8,749 nucleotides of DNA from contig DHYQ01000058.1 in the NCBI GenBank assembly GCA_002414205.1, positions 1 to 8,749 of the forward strand, read 5' to 3'. Source of the DNA: Gallionellaceae bacterium UBA5126. GTDB lineage: Bacteria; Pseudomonadota; Gammaproteobacteria; Burkholderiales; Gallionellaceae. This document shows positions 1 through 6,607 of the stretch, in pieces. The translations under genes and the position numbers were made by a program. Under the pieces are notes generated by a model, which was given only the letters and a program-made list of their open reading frames with translations, searched no databases and was not told the origin of the DNA. Numbering within the stretch: the stretch's first letter is position 1; each line of letters opens with the position of its first letter.

Positions 1-564
1 GACGGACTGGACGGGCGCGTGGCACGGCTGACCCACACCCAAAGCGAATTCGGCGCGGAATACGACAGCCTGTCCGACATGGTGTCCTTCGGCGTCGCCC
101 CGTCGCTGGTGGTGTATGAATGGGCGCTGAAAGGCCTGGGCAAATGGGGCTGGTTCGCCGCCTTCATTTACTGTACCGCTGCGGCGCTGCGCCTGGCACG
201 CTTCAACACCAACATCGACATCGTTGACAAACGCTACTTCCAAGGGCTGCCCAGCCCGGCAGCGGCAGCCCTGGTGGCGGGCTTCGTCTGGGTCATGCTG
301 GATTACGGCATCAGTGGCGAGCAGGTGCGTCTGTACGCCGCAGCAGTGGCAGTATTCGCGGGTCTGAGCATGGTCAGCAGCCTGCCGTTCTACAGCTTCA
401 AGGACTTCAACATGCGCAAGAGCGTGCCGTTTTTGGTGGTGTTCCTGATGGCGCTGGGCTTTTTGCTGATTTCCAGCTACCCGCCGGGTGTATTGTTCGG
501 CCTGTTCCTGCTCTATGCCTTGTCGGGGCCGGTGATGTGGGTACTGAAACGCAACAGCCGGTAA
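1..564 (+). CDS. pssA: CDP-diacylglycerol--serine O-phosphatidyltransferase (3' part)
   Basis: Integral inner-membrane enzyme that transfers a phosphatidyl group from CDP-diacylglycerol to L-serine, giving phosphatidylserine, the precursor of phosphatidylethanolamine. The frame is open from the first base, so the true start lies upstream and 187 C-terminal residues are visible. The complete CDP-alcohol phosphatidyltransferase signature D-x2-DG-x2-AR-x8-G-x3-D-x3-D occupies visible residues 1-26 (D1, D4, G5, A8, R9, G18, D22, D26). Several hydrophobic segments follow, as expected for a polytopic enzyme, and the protein ends in a basic KRNSR tail. The GTG at 19 is inside the catalytic motif and cannot be the start. 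The family is clear. PssA is preferred over PgsA because of the DSLSDMVSFG form of the motif and the following VAPS. A palindrome and a terminator lie downstream, so this is the last gene of its transcript. Confidence 0.9.
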   Translation, partial: DGLDGRVARLTHTQSEFGAEYDSLSDMVSFGVAPSLVVYEWALKGLGKWGWFAAFIYCTAAALRLARFNTNIDIVDKRYFQGLPSPAAAALVAGFVWVMLDYGISGEQVRLYAAAVAVFAGLSMVSSLPFYSFKDFNMRKSVPFLVVFLMALGFLLISSYPPGVLFGLFLLYALSGPVMWVLKRNSR

Positions 565-567
565 GGG

Positions 568-595
568 CGTAGGTGCGAATTCATTCGCACCTACG
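568..595. repeat. REP-like perfect palindrome with GTAGG foot
   Basis: Two perfect 13-base arms (568-580 and 583-595) are separated by 2 bases, with GAATTC in the centre. The outer arm begins C-GTAGG-TGCG. No T-run follows, so it is a poor intrinsic terminator. Its position just after a stop codon and its GTAG-type foot recall REP elements mobilised by RAYT (TnpA-REP) transposases. Family membership is inference from one copy. Confidence 0.5.
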
Positions 596-647
596 GAATC
601 AGTTAACCCATTGATTCAAAGTTTGATTCGATGATTTGAAAAGCAAC

Positions 648-676
648 AAGGGGGCCGTCGGCCCCCTTTGTTTTTT
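648..676 (+). terminator. Intrinsic terminator of pssA, probably bidirectional
   Basis: A 9-bp stem (648-656 with 660-668, core GGGGGCC/GGCCCCC) has a GTC loop and is followed by a T-rich tail (667-676). Read leftward, the same stem is followed by TTGTTGCTTTT and could also stop dut transcripts, whose stop codon lies 10 bp away. It sits between convergent genes, as expected for a shared terminator. Confidence 0.85.
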
Positions 677-685
677 CGTAGCAAC

Positions 686-1144
686 TTAATGCTTTCCCGT
701 GCTGCCAAACCCCCCCTCGCCGCGCTGGCTGGGCGGGAATTCTTCAACGATGTTGAAACGCGCCTGCACCACCGGCACGATAATAAGTTGTGCCATGCGC
801 TCCAGCGGTTGCAGGGTGAAGGGGGTATTGCCCCGGTTCCACAGCGACACCTGCAACTGGCCTTGGTAATCCGAATCAATCAGCCCCACCAAATTCCCCA
901 GCACGATGCCGTGTTTATGCCCCAGCCCGGAGCGCGGCAGAATCATGGCGGCAAAGCCGGGATCGGCCAGATGAATGGCCATGCCGCTGGGCACCAGCAA
1001 GGTTTGCTGCGGCGCGACTTCCAGCGGCTGGTCTATGCAGGCGCGCAAATCAATCCCCGCCGAGCCGGGGGTGGCATAGCCAGGCATGCAGTCGTGCAGG
1101 CGCAGGTCGAGGATTTTAACGTCGATCAAAGGGTGTTCATTCAT
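686..1144 (-). CDS. dut: Deoxyuridine 5'-triphosphate nucleotidohydrolase (dUTPase)
   Basis: Cytoplasmic homotrimeric enzyme that hydrolyses dUTP to dUMP and pyrophosphate. It keeps uracil out of DNA and supplies dUMP for thymidylate synthesis. The protein is 152 aa, the usual family size. All five dUTPase motifs are visible: [10 protein letters not shown] (26-35), [10 protein letters not shown] (70-79), GLIDSDYQG (87-95, with catalytic Asp90), [10 protein letters not shown] (116-125) and the flexible C-terminal [10 protein letters not shown] (141-150) that closes over the nucleotide. The ATG at 1144 was chosen because GGAG lies 6 nt upstream (1154-1151) and it places motif 1 correctly. An earlier in-frame ATG at 1195 would add 17 residues of non-family sequence inside coaBC. 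The start overlaps the coaBC stop by 8 nt, so the two genes are probably cotranscribed and translationally coupled. Confidence 0.97.
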   Translation of the reverse strand: MNEHPLIDVKILDLRLHDCMPGYATPGSAGIDLRACIDQPLEVAPQQTLLVPSGMAIHLADPGFAAMILPRSGLGHKHGIVLGNLVGLIDSDYQGQLQVSLWNRGNTPFTLQPLERMAQLIIVPVVQARFNIVEEFPPSQRGEGGFGSTGKH

Positions 1145-2348
1145 GCGATTCTCCAGAGGATAAGGGGACCAGCAGCGACTGCACATGCTGCACAATCTGC
1201 CGCGCCAGGGTGAGTTTGTCGGCTTTGGGCAAGGGGTGTTCGCCGTGGTCGTCGAATAAAATCAATTCGTTATCGTCGCTGCCGATGGCGTTTTGCGCGA
1301 TGTTGCCGACCAGCAGCGGGATGCGTTTGCTGTGGCGTTTTTGCCGGGCGTAGTCGTGCAGGTTGTGGCTTTCGGCGGCGAAGCCGACACAAAACGGCGG
1401 CTGCGGCAGACGGGCCACGTCGGCCAGAATGTCGGGATTCGGCACCAGCTCTAGTGTCAGCGACTGGTTGCTTTTCTTGATTTTTTGCTCGCTGGGCTGG
1501 GCGATGCGGTAATCGGCCACGGCGGCGACGGCGATGAAAATGTCGCAAGCGGCGACTTGTTGCATCACGGCGGCGTGCATTTGCAGCGCGCTTTCCACGT
1601 TGATGCGGGTCACTCCGTTGGGTATGGGCAAGTGGGTTGGGCCGGAAATCAGGGTGACTTCCGCGCCTTGTTCGGCGGCGGCTTGGGCCAGCGCGTAGCC
1701 CATTTTGCCGGAGCTGCGGTTGGTGATGCCGCGTACCGCGTCGATGGCCTCATAGGTTGGCCCGGCGGTGAGCAGCACACGCTGGCCGCGCAGCAAACCG
1801 GGTGCGGGTGTCAGCCAATCCAGCACGGCGCGCTGTAATTCGGGCACCGCCAGCATGCGGCCCATGCCTTCTTCACCACAGGCTTGCAGGCCGCTTTCCG
1901 GGCCACAAATCGTCACGCCATCCTGACGCAGTTGTGCCACATTGCGCTGGGTGGCGGGGTTGAGCCACATTTCGCGGTTCATGGCCGGGGCCAGCAGCAG
2001 CGGGCAATTGCGCGCCAGACACAGGGTGGACAGCAAATCGTCCGCCAGCCCGTGCGTCAGCTTGGCCATGAAATCGGCGCTGGCCGGGGCAATCACGATG
2101 CCATCGGCGTCGCGGCTGAGGTTGATGTGCGCCATGTTGTTATCCGGGCGCGCATCCCATTGCTCGACAAACACCGGCTGGCCGGACAGCGCCTGCAAAG
2201 TGGTGGGGGTAATGAAATGCGTGGCCGCCTCGGTCATCACCACCTGCACGCTGACCCTGCTGCGCTGCAATTCGCGCAACAAATCGGCGGCCTTGTAAGC
2301 CGCCACGCCGCCGGTAATGCCCAGCACGATTTTGGGAGAATTTTTCAT
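1137..2348 (-). CDS. coaBC: Bifunctional phosphopantothenoylcysteine decarboxylase / phosphopantothenate-cysteine ligase
   Basis: Carries out two consecutive steps of coenzyme A synthesis. The CoaB half ligates cysteine to 4'-phosphopantothenate using CTP, and the FMN-dependent CoaC half decarboxylates the product to 4'-phosphopantetheine. The protein is 403 aa, close to E. coli Dfp. CoaC part: GGVAAYK (13-19), catalytic His74, [10 protein letters not shown] (88-97), PAMNREMW (121-128, with Asn124), and the flap Cys157 in [11 protein letters not shown]. CoaB part from about residue 187: [11 protein letters not shown], Asn210 in [16 protein letters not shown] (275-281) and Lys289 in KIKK, matching the known E. 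coli residues N210 and K289. The ATG at 2348 gives numbering within one residue of E. coli. Its ribosome site is poor, and an in-frame ATG at 2384 with a good one would add 12 residues. The stop overlaps the dut start in ATGAATGA. Confidence 0.95.
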   Translation of the reverse strand: MKNSPKIVLGITGGVAAYKAADLLRELQRSRVSVQVVMTEAATHFITPTTLQALSGQPVFVEQWDARPDNNMAHINLSRDADGIVIAPASADFMAKLTHGLADDLLSTLCLARNCPLLLAPAMNREMWLNPATQRNVAQLRQDGVTICGPESGLQACGEEGMGRMLAVPELQRAVLDWLTPAPGLLRGQRVLLTAGPTYEAIDAVRGITNRSSGKMGYALAQAAAEQGAEVTLISGPTHLPIPNGVTRINVESALQMHAAVMQQVAACDIFIAVAAVADYRIAQPSEQKIKKSNQSLTLELVPNPDILADVARLPQPPFCVGFAAESHNLHDYARQKRHSKRIPLLVGNIAQNAIGSDDNELILFDDHGEHPLPKADKLTLARQIVQHVQSLLVPLSSGESHE

Positions 2349-2391
2349 GGCGCGCATCTTACCGTGTTGCCCGTGCTGTGGCATAGTCCAA

Positions 2392-2397
2392 CCACCT
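2392..2397 (-). promoter_or_regulatory. Shine-Dalgarno-like AGGTGG for an alternative coaBC start
   Basis: Read on the minus strand, AGGTGG lies 7 nt before an in-frame ATG at 2384-2382. This is a better site than anything before the homology-supported ATG at 2348. It raises the possibility that CoaBC carries a 12-residue N-terminal extension ([12 protein letters not shown]). Confidence 0.35.
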
Positions 2398-2459
2398 CGA
2401 ACAACCGACTGCGCGACTTGATTGCGGCGTTGCGCGGTGCTTATTTTCAGGAGGCTATC

Positions 2460-3134
2460 ATGTCGATCACAGATTGGCTGGAAGAAGACCGCCCACGGGA
2501 AAAGTTATTGCAAAAAGGCCCGGCGGCGCTGACCGATGCCGAGTTGCTGGCGATTTTTCTGCGCGTGGGGGTGAAGGGCAAAAGCGCGGTGGATTTGGGG
2601 CGCGATTTGATGCAGCAATTTGGCGGTTTGCAGGCGCTGTTTGCCGCCAGCGAGGCGGATTTGTGCAAAATTCACGGCATGGGGCAGGCCAAATTCGTGC
2701 AATTTCAGGCGGTGATGGAAATGGCGCGGCGGGCGTTGCGCGAGGAATTGCAGCGCGGCGATGCCCTGACCTCGCCGCAGGCGGTGCGGCATTATCTGCA
2801 ACTGCTGCTGGGCGGGCGTGGGCACGAAGTGTTTGTGGCACTGTTTCTGGACAGCCAGCACCGCGTGATTGCCTCGGAAGAGCTGTTTCAGGGTACGTTG
2901 AATCAGGCCAGTGTTTATCCGCGTGAGGTGCTGAAACGGGCGCTGGCGCACAACGCGGCGGCGGTGATTTTTGCCCACAACCACCCTTCCGGCGTGGCCG
3001 AGCCGAGTCAGGCCGACCAGAATCTAACCGACACGCTGAAAAAGGCGCTGGCGCTGGTGGATATTCGCGTGCTGGATCACTTTATCGTGGCGGGCGGCAG
3101 CGCCTTGTCGTTCGTGGAGCGAGGGTTGTTATAG
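2460..3134 (+). CDS. radC: RadC family JAB/MPN-domain protein
   Basis: A 224-aa protein of the RadC/UPF0758 family, the usual length. A helical N-terminal part (1-100) contains a helix-hairpin-helix-like segment (IHGMGQAK, 71-78). The C-terminal JAB1/MPN metalloprotease-like domain (about 103-224) carries the zinc-binding HNHPSG (173-178: His173, His175) followed by S183 and D186 in EPSQAD. Family members were once linked to DNA repair, but the biochemical function is unsettled, so this is a family call only. The ATG at 2460 was chosen because AGGAGG (2449-2454) lies 5 nt upstream and [17 protein letters not shown] is the standard family start. The upstream open frame is antisense to coaBC and is not coding. 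The gene is divergent from coaBC with a gap of 111 bp or less. Confidence 0.95.
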   Translation: MSITDWLEEDRPREKLLQKGPAALTDAELLAIFLRVGVKGKSAVDLGRDLMQQFGGLQALFAASEADLCKIHGMGQAKFVQFQAVMEMARRALREELQRGDALTSPQAVRHYLQLLLGGRGHEVFVALFLDSQHRVIASEELFQGTLNQASVYPREVLKRALAHNAAAVIFAHNHPSGVAEPSQADQNLTDTLKKALALVDIRVLDHFIVAGGSALSFVERGLL

Positions 3135-3179
3135 CCCAGAGTTCGCACATGGGGGCGACGTGTATGGGGTAGGTCAGGG

Positions 3180-3235
3180 TGCGGCAATTTGCCGCATGGG
3201 CAAGTTGCGTGAATTATTGAATAATCCAGCTTGCC
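3180..3235. repeat. Tandem intergenic dyads (two adjacent hairpins)
   Basis: The first hairpin has perfect 8-base arms TGCGGCAA (3180-3187) and TTGCCGCA (3189-3196), about 10 bp after a GTAGG at 3169-3173. The second is nested: outer GGCAAG (3199-3204) and CTTGCC (3230-3235), inner ATTATT (3213-3218) and AATAAT (3220-3225). No T-tract follows either, so they are not typical terminators. A REP-type doublet or a structured RNA 3' end of radC are both possible. Confidence 0.4.
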
Positions 3236-3378
3236 AACCGCGACCACAGCCCACTCGAATGACCATCCTCCTCCCAAGAGCGAAAACCCTGTGCGTCGCG
3301 TTTGGCTTTTGCTGTTTGCCGCAGGCACGACCGCTCAACCTTGAGTCGGCTACGTGTCGTAGGTTGTCATTGTTCCCG

Positions 3379-3384
3379 TATAAT
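3379..3384 (+). promoter_or_regulatory. Consensus -10 box of the copper chaperone promoter
   Basis: A perfect TATAAT lies 31 bp before the ATG at 3415, giving an expected leader of about 25 nt. No good -35 hexamer sits at 16-18 bp spacing. The small dyad CTACG-TGT-CGTAG (3350-3362) occupies the -35 position, so an activator or repressor may act there (inference). Confidence 0.5.
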
Positions 3385-3414
3385 CTGGCGCCCAAAATCA
3401 ACAGGAGATTAAGC

Positions 3415-3870
3415 ATGAAAGCAAACATATGGCTGGCAGCCCTGCTGCTGGGGGTGTCTGGGAGTAGCTGGGCGTTGGACGTGACGGCCAGTGCGGTGTG
3501 GGCGCGTGCCACGGCGCCCATGCAGGAAACCGCGATGGTGGATGTCACTTTGACCAGCCAGCAGGCGGCGGCGTTGGTGGGGGTCGCTACCCCGGCAGCG
3601 AGCAGCGCCGAGTTACACAGCATGGTGCATGAAAATGGCGTGATGAAAATGCGAGAAGTCAAAGCGATTGATCTGCCAGCCGGTAAGGCCGTCACGCTGG
3701 GGAAAGCTGGTTATCACGTGATGCTGCTGGGACTGAAAGCGCCCTTGCAGGCCGGTAAGCGCGTGCCGTTGACGTTGACCATCAAGGCCGGGCAAGAAAC
3801 GGTGAAGCTGGAAGTGTCGGCGGAAATTGAACCGTTGACCAGTGACGAAAACCATCACCACCACCACTAA
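3415..3870 (+). CDS. Periplasmic PCu(A)C copper chaperone with His5 tail
   Basis: A 151-aa secreted protein of the PCu(A)C (DUF461) family, which binds Cu(I) in the periplasm and passes it on for copper-enzyme assembly, classically the CuA site of cytochrome c oxidase. Residues 1-20 form a signal peptide with probable cleavage SWA|LD. The mature domain has the exact family signature H-x10-M-x21-H-x-M: His68, Met79, His101, Met103. The surroundings ELHSM, VMKMREV, LPAGKAV and HVMLLGL are also typical. After the domain ends (about residue 141) the protein closes with TSDEN and five histidines, which could be an extra metal-binding tail. The ATG at 3415 was chosen because AGGAG (3403-3407) lies 7 nt upstream, a TATAAT is close by and a signal peptide begins there. 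The gene stands alone, with no Sco-type partner visible. Confidence 0.93.
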   Translation: MKANIWLAALLLGVSGSSWALDVTASAVWARATAPMQETAMVDVTLTSQQAAALVGVATPAASSAELHSMVHENGVMKMREVKAIDLPAGKAVTLGKAGYHVMLLGLKAPLQAGKRVPLTLTIKAGQETVKLEVSAEIEPLTSDENHHHHH

Positions 3871-3879
3871 GATTCTCCA

Positions 3880-3915
3880 CGCAACGCGCGGTGAGTTTTC
3901 AATAGGGGCGTTGCG
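3880..3915. repeat. Inverted repeat after the copper chaperone gene
   Basis: Perfect 8-base arms CGCAACGC (3880-3887) and GCGTTGCG (3908-3915) flank a 20-nt loop, 9 bp after the stop codon. It may help transcript 3'-end formation together with the terminator that follows directly, but the long loop makes this uncertain. Confidence 0.3.
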
Positions 3916-3920
3916 CGGCT

Positions 3921-3942
3921 CAAAAACCGCCGGTGGTTTTTG
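3921..3942. terminator. Bidirectional terminator between copper chaperone and yraN
   Basis: An 8-bp stem CAAAAACC (3921-3928) / GGTTTTTG (3935-3942) has a 6-nt loop GCCGGT. The arms carry A5 and T5 runs, so a U-tract lies on the 3' side whichever strand is read. It is about 50 bp after the chaperone stop and about 100 bp after the yraN stop, consistent with a shared terminator. The GC core of the stem is short. Confidence 0.55.
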
Positions 3943-4045
3943 TGTGGCGCGTGCGCTCTTTCATCCACGTGGGGCCGGTTTTCCATCACAGCGCGCGGTC
4001 GTGGCTGCCGCCGTTGCCTGAATCCGCTGCCTGCACCGGCAATGT

Positions 4046-4384
4046 CTAAGCCTGAAAAGCATCCTTGAGCCACTGGGCATTGCGCCCGGTGGCATCTTCC
4101 ATCACGACCACATCAAAACGGCAGGGCGGCGGGTAGGTTCGTCCGGCCAGATAATGTTGGGCGGTCAACAATAGGCGTTGTTGTTTGCGACTGTCGATGC
4201 TGGCCAGTGCACCGCCGAAATCGGCATGTTGCCGCTGGCGAACCTCGACAAATACCAGTACCACGCCGTCTTGCATGATGAGGTCGATTTCACCCCAACG
4301 GCAGCGATAGTTGCGTGCCAACAGGCGTAGACCATGCCGTAACAGGTAGTTTTCCGCCCAATTCTCTGCTTGCGCGCCGTTCAT
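4046..4384 (-). CDS. yraN: YraN/UPF0102 family nuclease-fold protein
   Basis: A 112-aa protein of the YraN/UPF0102 family, which has a restriction-endonuclease-like (Holliday junction resolvase-like) fold. The exact function is not established. Visible family features are an early acidic residue (Glu11 in NWAENYLLRHG), the core GEIDLI (31-36, with Asp34), VFVEVRQR (44-51, with Glu47), FGGALASID, and RFDVVVMED near the C-terminus. The usual lysine of the EVK motif is Arg49 here. Length is typical. The ATG at 4384 overlaps the stop of the upstream lpoA-like gene as ATGA, so translation is probably coupled. The yraM(lpoA)-yraN order is the same as in E. coli. Confidence 0.92.
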   Translation of the reverse strand: MNGAQAENWAENYLLRHGLRLLARNYRCRWGEIDLIMQDGVVLVFVEVRQRQHADFGGALASIDSRKQQRLLLTAQHYLAGRTYPPPCRFDVVVMEDATGRNAQWLKDAFQA

Positions 4385-5454
4385 GGTTGTGTGGCAGAAA
4401 CGTCAGAGGCCGGTTCTGTCTCCGGCAGGTCGATATTCCATACTTGCGCTTTGCCCTGATTGAAGGTGGCGGGCAGGGCACTGCGCAGGAACTGTTGTCC
4501 ATCCAGGCGAATGTGGCCGCTGACACCCTCCAGTGTGGTGCGGTTGTCCACCTTATCGGCCAGAATCAACTCACTCAGGCGATAGGCGTCCACGCCCAGG
4601 GCGTACATACGCTCCTGATCCAGAGGCAGTGCCGGATTGGCGCGCGGGACATCAAGCACCGGCGGCGTGTCCATCTGAATCAACCAAGGCATATCCACAA
4701 AGCGAAAGCCGTTGAACTCAAAATTGGTGGGCGCATTACTGGCATACAGTTGCGAGGTGCCGTACACCGGCATGCGGCGCGGCAGGTAGGGGCGAATCAG
4801 GCGTGATTGCTGCGCGGTGACCGCCAGAAAAATCAGGGTGTTGGGCGTGGTGGACAAGGTGTTGAACACGCTGACATCGTTATTGAAGGCGACTTCGCGT
4901 TGTAGCTTGCCGCCGCGTTCACTCCAGGCTTCTTCAAACGCCAGTTGCATACGCATGGCAAAAGTGCCCGCCGAGCCGATCACGATGGCTTCTTTCAAGC
5001 CGCGCTGCATGGCTAGTTGCGCAACTAGCCGCGCCTCGCCTTCCACGTCCATGCCAAAGCCAAACAACTTGGGATTGCTCTGACTGTCCAGGGTGTTTAA
5101 AGCCAACGTCGGCAGCGGCAACATGGGCTGTTGCGTCAGCACGCCAACCCCGCTACGGGTCAGCGGCCCCACCACCATCAGGGCGCCCTGGCGGTAGGCT
5201 TGGGTATATAGATCCAGCACGCTGTCCTGACTTTCATCATTGCTGGCGTAAGTGCGTACCGGCAAGCTGCGTGGGTTCAGGCTGGCCGCCGCCAGAAAGC
5301 CCTGTTGTACAGCGCTGGCGGCCGGGCGGAAGGTGGTGGATTTCAGTGGCAGCAGCAGCGCGATATGGGGCGTCGGTGCAACGGCGGCAGTGGGTTCGGC
5401 AGCGCTACTCAGTAGTGGTAGCAGCAGTAGCCAGAAGAGAAAGAAGCGTTGCAT
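4381..5454 (-). CDS. LppC/LpoA-type penicillin-binding protein activator, short form
   Basis: A 357-aa secreted protein related to the C-terminal domain of LpoA (YraM/LppC). In E. coli LpoA is an outer-membrane lipoprotein that activates the peptidoglycan synthase PBP1a. Residues 1-19 are a hydrophobic signal sequence (MQRFFLFWLLLLPLLSSAA|E). The rest is a type I periplasmic-binding-protein-like domain starting at HIALLLPLKS (30-39), with VVGPLTRSGV, LPTLALN, FGFGMDVEGEARLVAQ, AIVIGSAG, MPVYGTSQLY, RMYALGVDAY and the terminal GHIRLDGQ. The N-terminal TPR domain of enterobacterial LpoA (678 aa) is absent, and there is no lipobox cysteine. The ATG at 5454 was chosen because the signal peptide begins there and a perfect -10 box lies just upstream. 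The longer frame up to 6495 is antisense to the deacetylase gene and carries no family sequence. The ribosome site is weak. Confidence 0.85.
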   Translation of the reverse strand: MQRFFLFWLLLLPLLSSAAEPTAAVAPTPHIALLLPLKSTTFRPAASAVQQGFLAAASLNPRSLPVRTYASNDESQDSVLDLYTQAYRQGALMVVGPLTRSGVGVLTQQPMLPLPTLALNTLDSQSNPKLFGFGMDVEGEARLVAQLAMQRGLKEAIVIGSAGTFAMRMQLAFEEAWSERGGKLQREVAFNNDVSVFNTLSTTPNTLIFLAVTAQQSRLIRPYLPRRMPVYGTSQLYASNAPTNFEFNGFRFVDMPWLIQMDTPPVLDVPRANPALPLDQERMYALGVDAYRLSELILADKVDNRTTLEGVSGHIRLDGQQFLRSALPATFNQGKAQVWNIDLPETEPASDVSATQP

Positions 5455-5484
5455 TTCTGAAGGTCGTGAAATACGGGAGGGGGC

Positions 5485-5490
5485 ATTATA
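5485..5490 (-). promoter_or_regulatory. Consensus -10 box of the lpoA-like/yraN promoter
   Basis: The minus strand reads TATAAT here, 30 bp before the ATG at 5454, predicting a leader of about 24 nt. No convincing -35 hexamer is present at the normal spacing. The box lies in the 141-bp divergent region shared with the deacetylase gene, for which I found no clear rightward promoter. Confidence 0.5.
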
Positions 5491-5595
5491 GGCAAGTTGT
5501 CTGGAAAATGCAGTTGAGCGGACGAAATACGCTTTGCGGTCGTTGCGGCAGGGCATGGGGAGTGGGAGAATCACGCCACTTTCTTGGAGAAAAGC

Positions 5596-6519
5596 ATGCA
5601 GACTGCCTATTTTACCCACCCCTTGTGCCTGAAGCACCTGAACGGCAAACATCATCCCGAATGCCCGGAACGCATCGGCGCCATTGAAGATCAGCTCATT
5701 GCCTCCGGCCTGTTGGATTACCTGCAACATCATGATGCGCCACAGGCGACGCTGGCGCAGTTGTTGCGTGTGCATGAGGGGGCGTATATGGATCATATTG
5801 CGGCGCTGGTGCCAGCGCGCGGCATCATTCAGATTGACGGTGACACGGCCTTGAGTCCGCACACTTGGCAGGCGGCGCTGCATGCTGCGGGTGCGGTGGT
5901 GGCTGCGGTGGATTTGGTGATGACCGGCCAAGTGGAAAATGCCTTCTGCAATATCCGCCCGCCCGGCCACCATGCCGAAAGCGCGCAGGCCATGGGTTTT
6001 TGCATCCTCAACAACGTCGCGGTCGGCGCGGCGCATGCCTTGGCGCAGCATGGCCTGCAACGGGTGGCGATTGTGGATTTCGACGTGCACCACGGCAACG
6101 GCACCGAGCAAATTTTCCACGACGATCCCCGCGTCATGCTGTGCTCCACCTTTCAGCACCCGTTCTACCCGCACTGCGGCGCGGACAGCGGCAACGAGCA
6201 CATTATCAACCTCACCATGCCTGCCGGGACGACCGGCAAAAACTTTCGCACCTTGGTGAGCGAGCAGATGCTGCCCGCGCTGAATGCTTTCCAGCCGGAA
6301 ATGCTGTTCATTTCCGCCGGCTTTGACGCCCACCGTGATGACGATATGTCCATGACCGGTCTGCTTGAAGCGGACTACGCCTGGTTGACCAGCGAGCTGA
6401 AAGTGCTGGCGGAAAAATACGCCCAAGGCCGCATCGTGTCGGTATTGGAAGGCGGCTATGAGCTGCACGCGCTGGGGCGTAGTGTGATGCAGCACATCAA
6501 GGTGTTGGGTGGTTTGTAA
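5596..6519 (+). CDS. Histone deacetylase family protein (class II-like Zn amidohydrolase)
   Basis: A 307-aa member of the arginase/deacetylase fold, similar to bacterial class II HDAC-like enzymes. These hydrolyse acetyl-amide bonds, with substrates that may be acetyl-lysine proteins, acetylated polyamines or other small amides. The catalytic set is complete: RPPGHHAE with the His pair 125-126, DFDVHHGNGT with zinc ligands Asp163 and His165, SAGFDAHRDDD with zinc ligand Asp244, and LEGGY with Tyr288 to stabilise the transition state. The N-terminus HPLCLKHLNGKHHPECPERI is typical. No signal peptide is seen, so it is cytoplasmic. The ATG at 5596 was chosen because GGAGA (5586-5590) is 5 nt upstream; a TTG at 5584 would overlap that site. 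It is divergent from the lpoA-like gene and has no visible operon partner, so the substrate cannot be inferred from context. Confidence 0.93.
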   Translation: MQTAYFTHPLCLKHLNGKHHPECPERIGAIEDQLIASGLLDYLQHHDAPQATLAQLLRVHEGAYMDHIAALVPARGIIQIDGDTALSPHTWQAALHAAGAVVAAVDLVMTGQVENAFCNIRPPGHHAESAQAMGFCILNNVAVGAAHALAQHGLQRVAIVDFDVHHGNGTEQIFHDDPRVMLCSTFQHPFYPHCGADSGNEHIINLTMPAGTTGKNFRTLVSEQMLPALNAFQPEMLFISAGFDAHRDDDMSMTGLLEADYAWLTSELKVLAEKYAQGRIVSVLEGGYELHALGRSVMQHIKVLGGL

Positions 6520-6547
6520 GGCTGCGCTCAGTCGGTTTGTGGTGTGT

Positions 6548-6582
6548 TGCCGCGTTACTCCGTTTGTTGCGTAATCGCGGCA
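6548..6582. repeat. Bulged hairpin after the deacetylase gene
   Basis: TGCCGCGTTAC (6548-6558) pairs with GTAA-T-CGCGGCA (6571-6582) as an 11-bp stem with one bulged T and a 12-nt loop. No T-run follows. It could protect or end the deacetylase mRNA, or be an intergenic repeat. Only one copy is in the window. Confidence 0.35.
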
Positions 6583-6607
6583 TTCCGGGCTGGGCTGGGG
6601 ATAAAAC

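Noticed and set aside
565..685. TTGATTC direct repeats at 611-617 and 623-629
   Set aside because: Two short AT-rich copies are easily explained by chance, and no promoter or origin signals surround them.
668..1213. Rightward 181-aa open frame over dut
   Set aside because: Antisense shadow of dut; it begins inside the terminator stem region and has no recognisable domain.
2382..2387. CATAGT as extended -10 (TGG-CATAGT) for radC
   Set aside because: The match is 4/6 with a poor -35 and overlaps the possible coaBC start; not strong enough to list as a promoter.
1884..2459. Rightward open frame extending radC upstream by 192 codons
   Set aside because: It lies antisense to coaBC, and radC has AGGAGG and the standard family N-terminus at 2460.
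3160..3414. In-frame upstream extension of the copper chaperone gene
   Set aside because: The extension has no family similarity, would bury the signal peptide, and crosses the TATAAT promoter; AGGAG precedes the ATG at 3415.
3856..3867. His-tag from a cloning vector
   Set aside because: Only five histidines, directly followed by native intergenic sequence with a terminator; no vector linker or protease site is present.
5455..6495. Long leftward open frame continuous with the lpoA-like gene (would give 704 aa)
   Set aside because: It is antisense to the complete deacetylase gene, has no family sequence, and would place the signal peptide in the middle of the protein.
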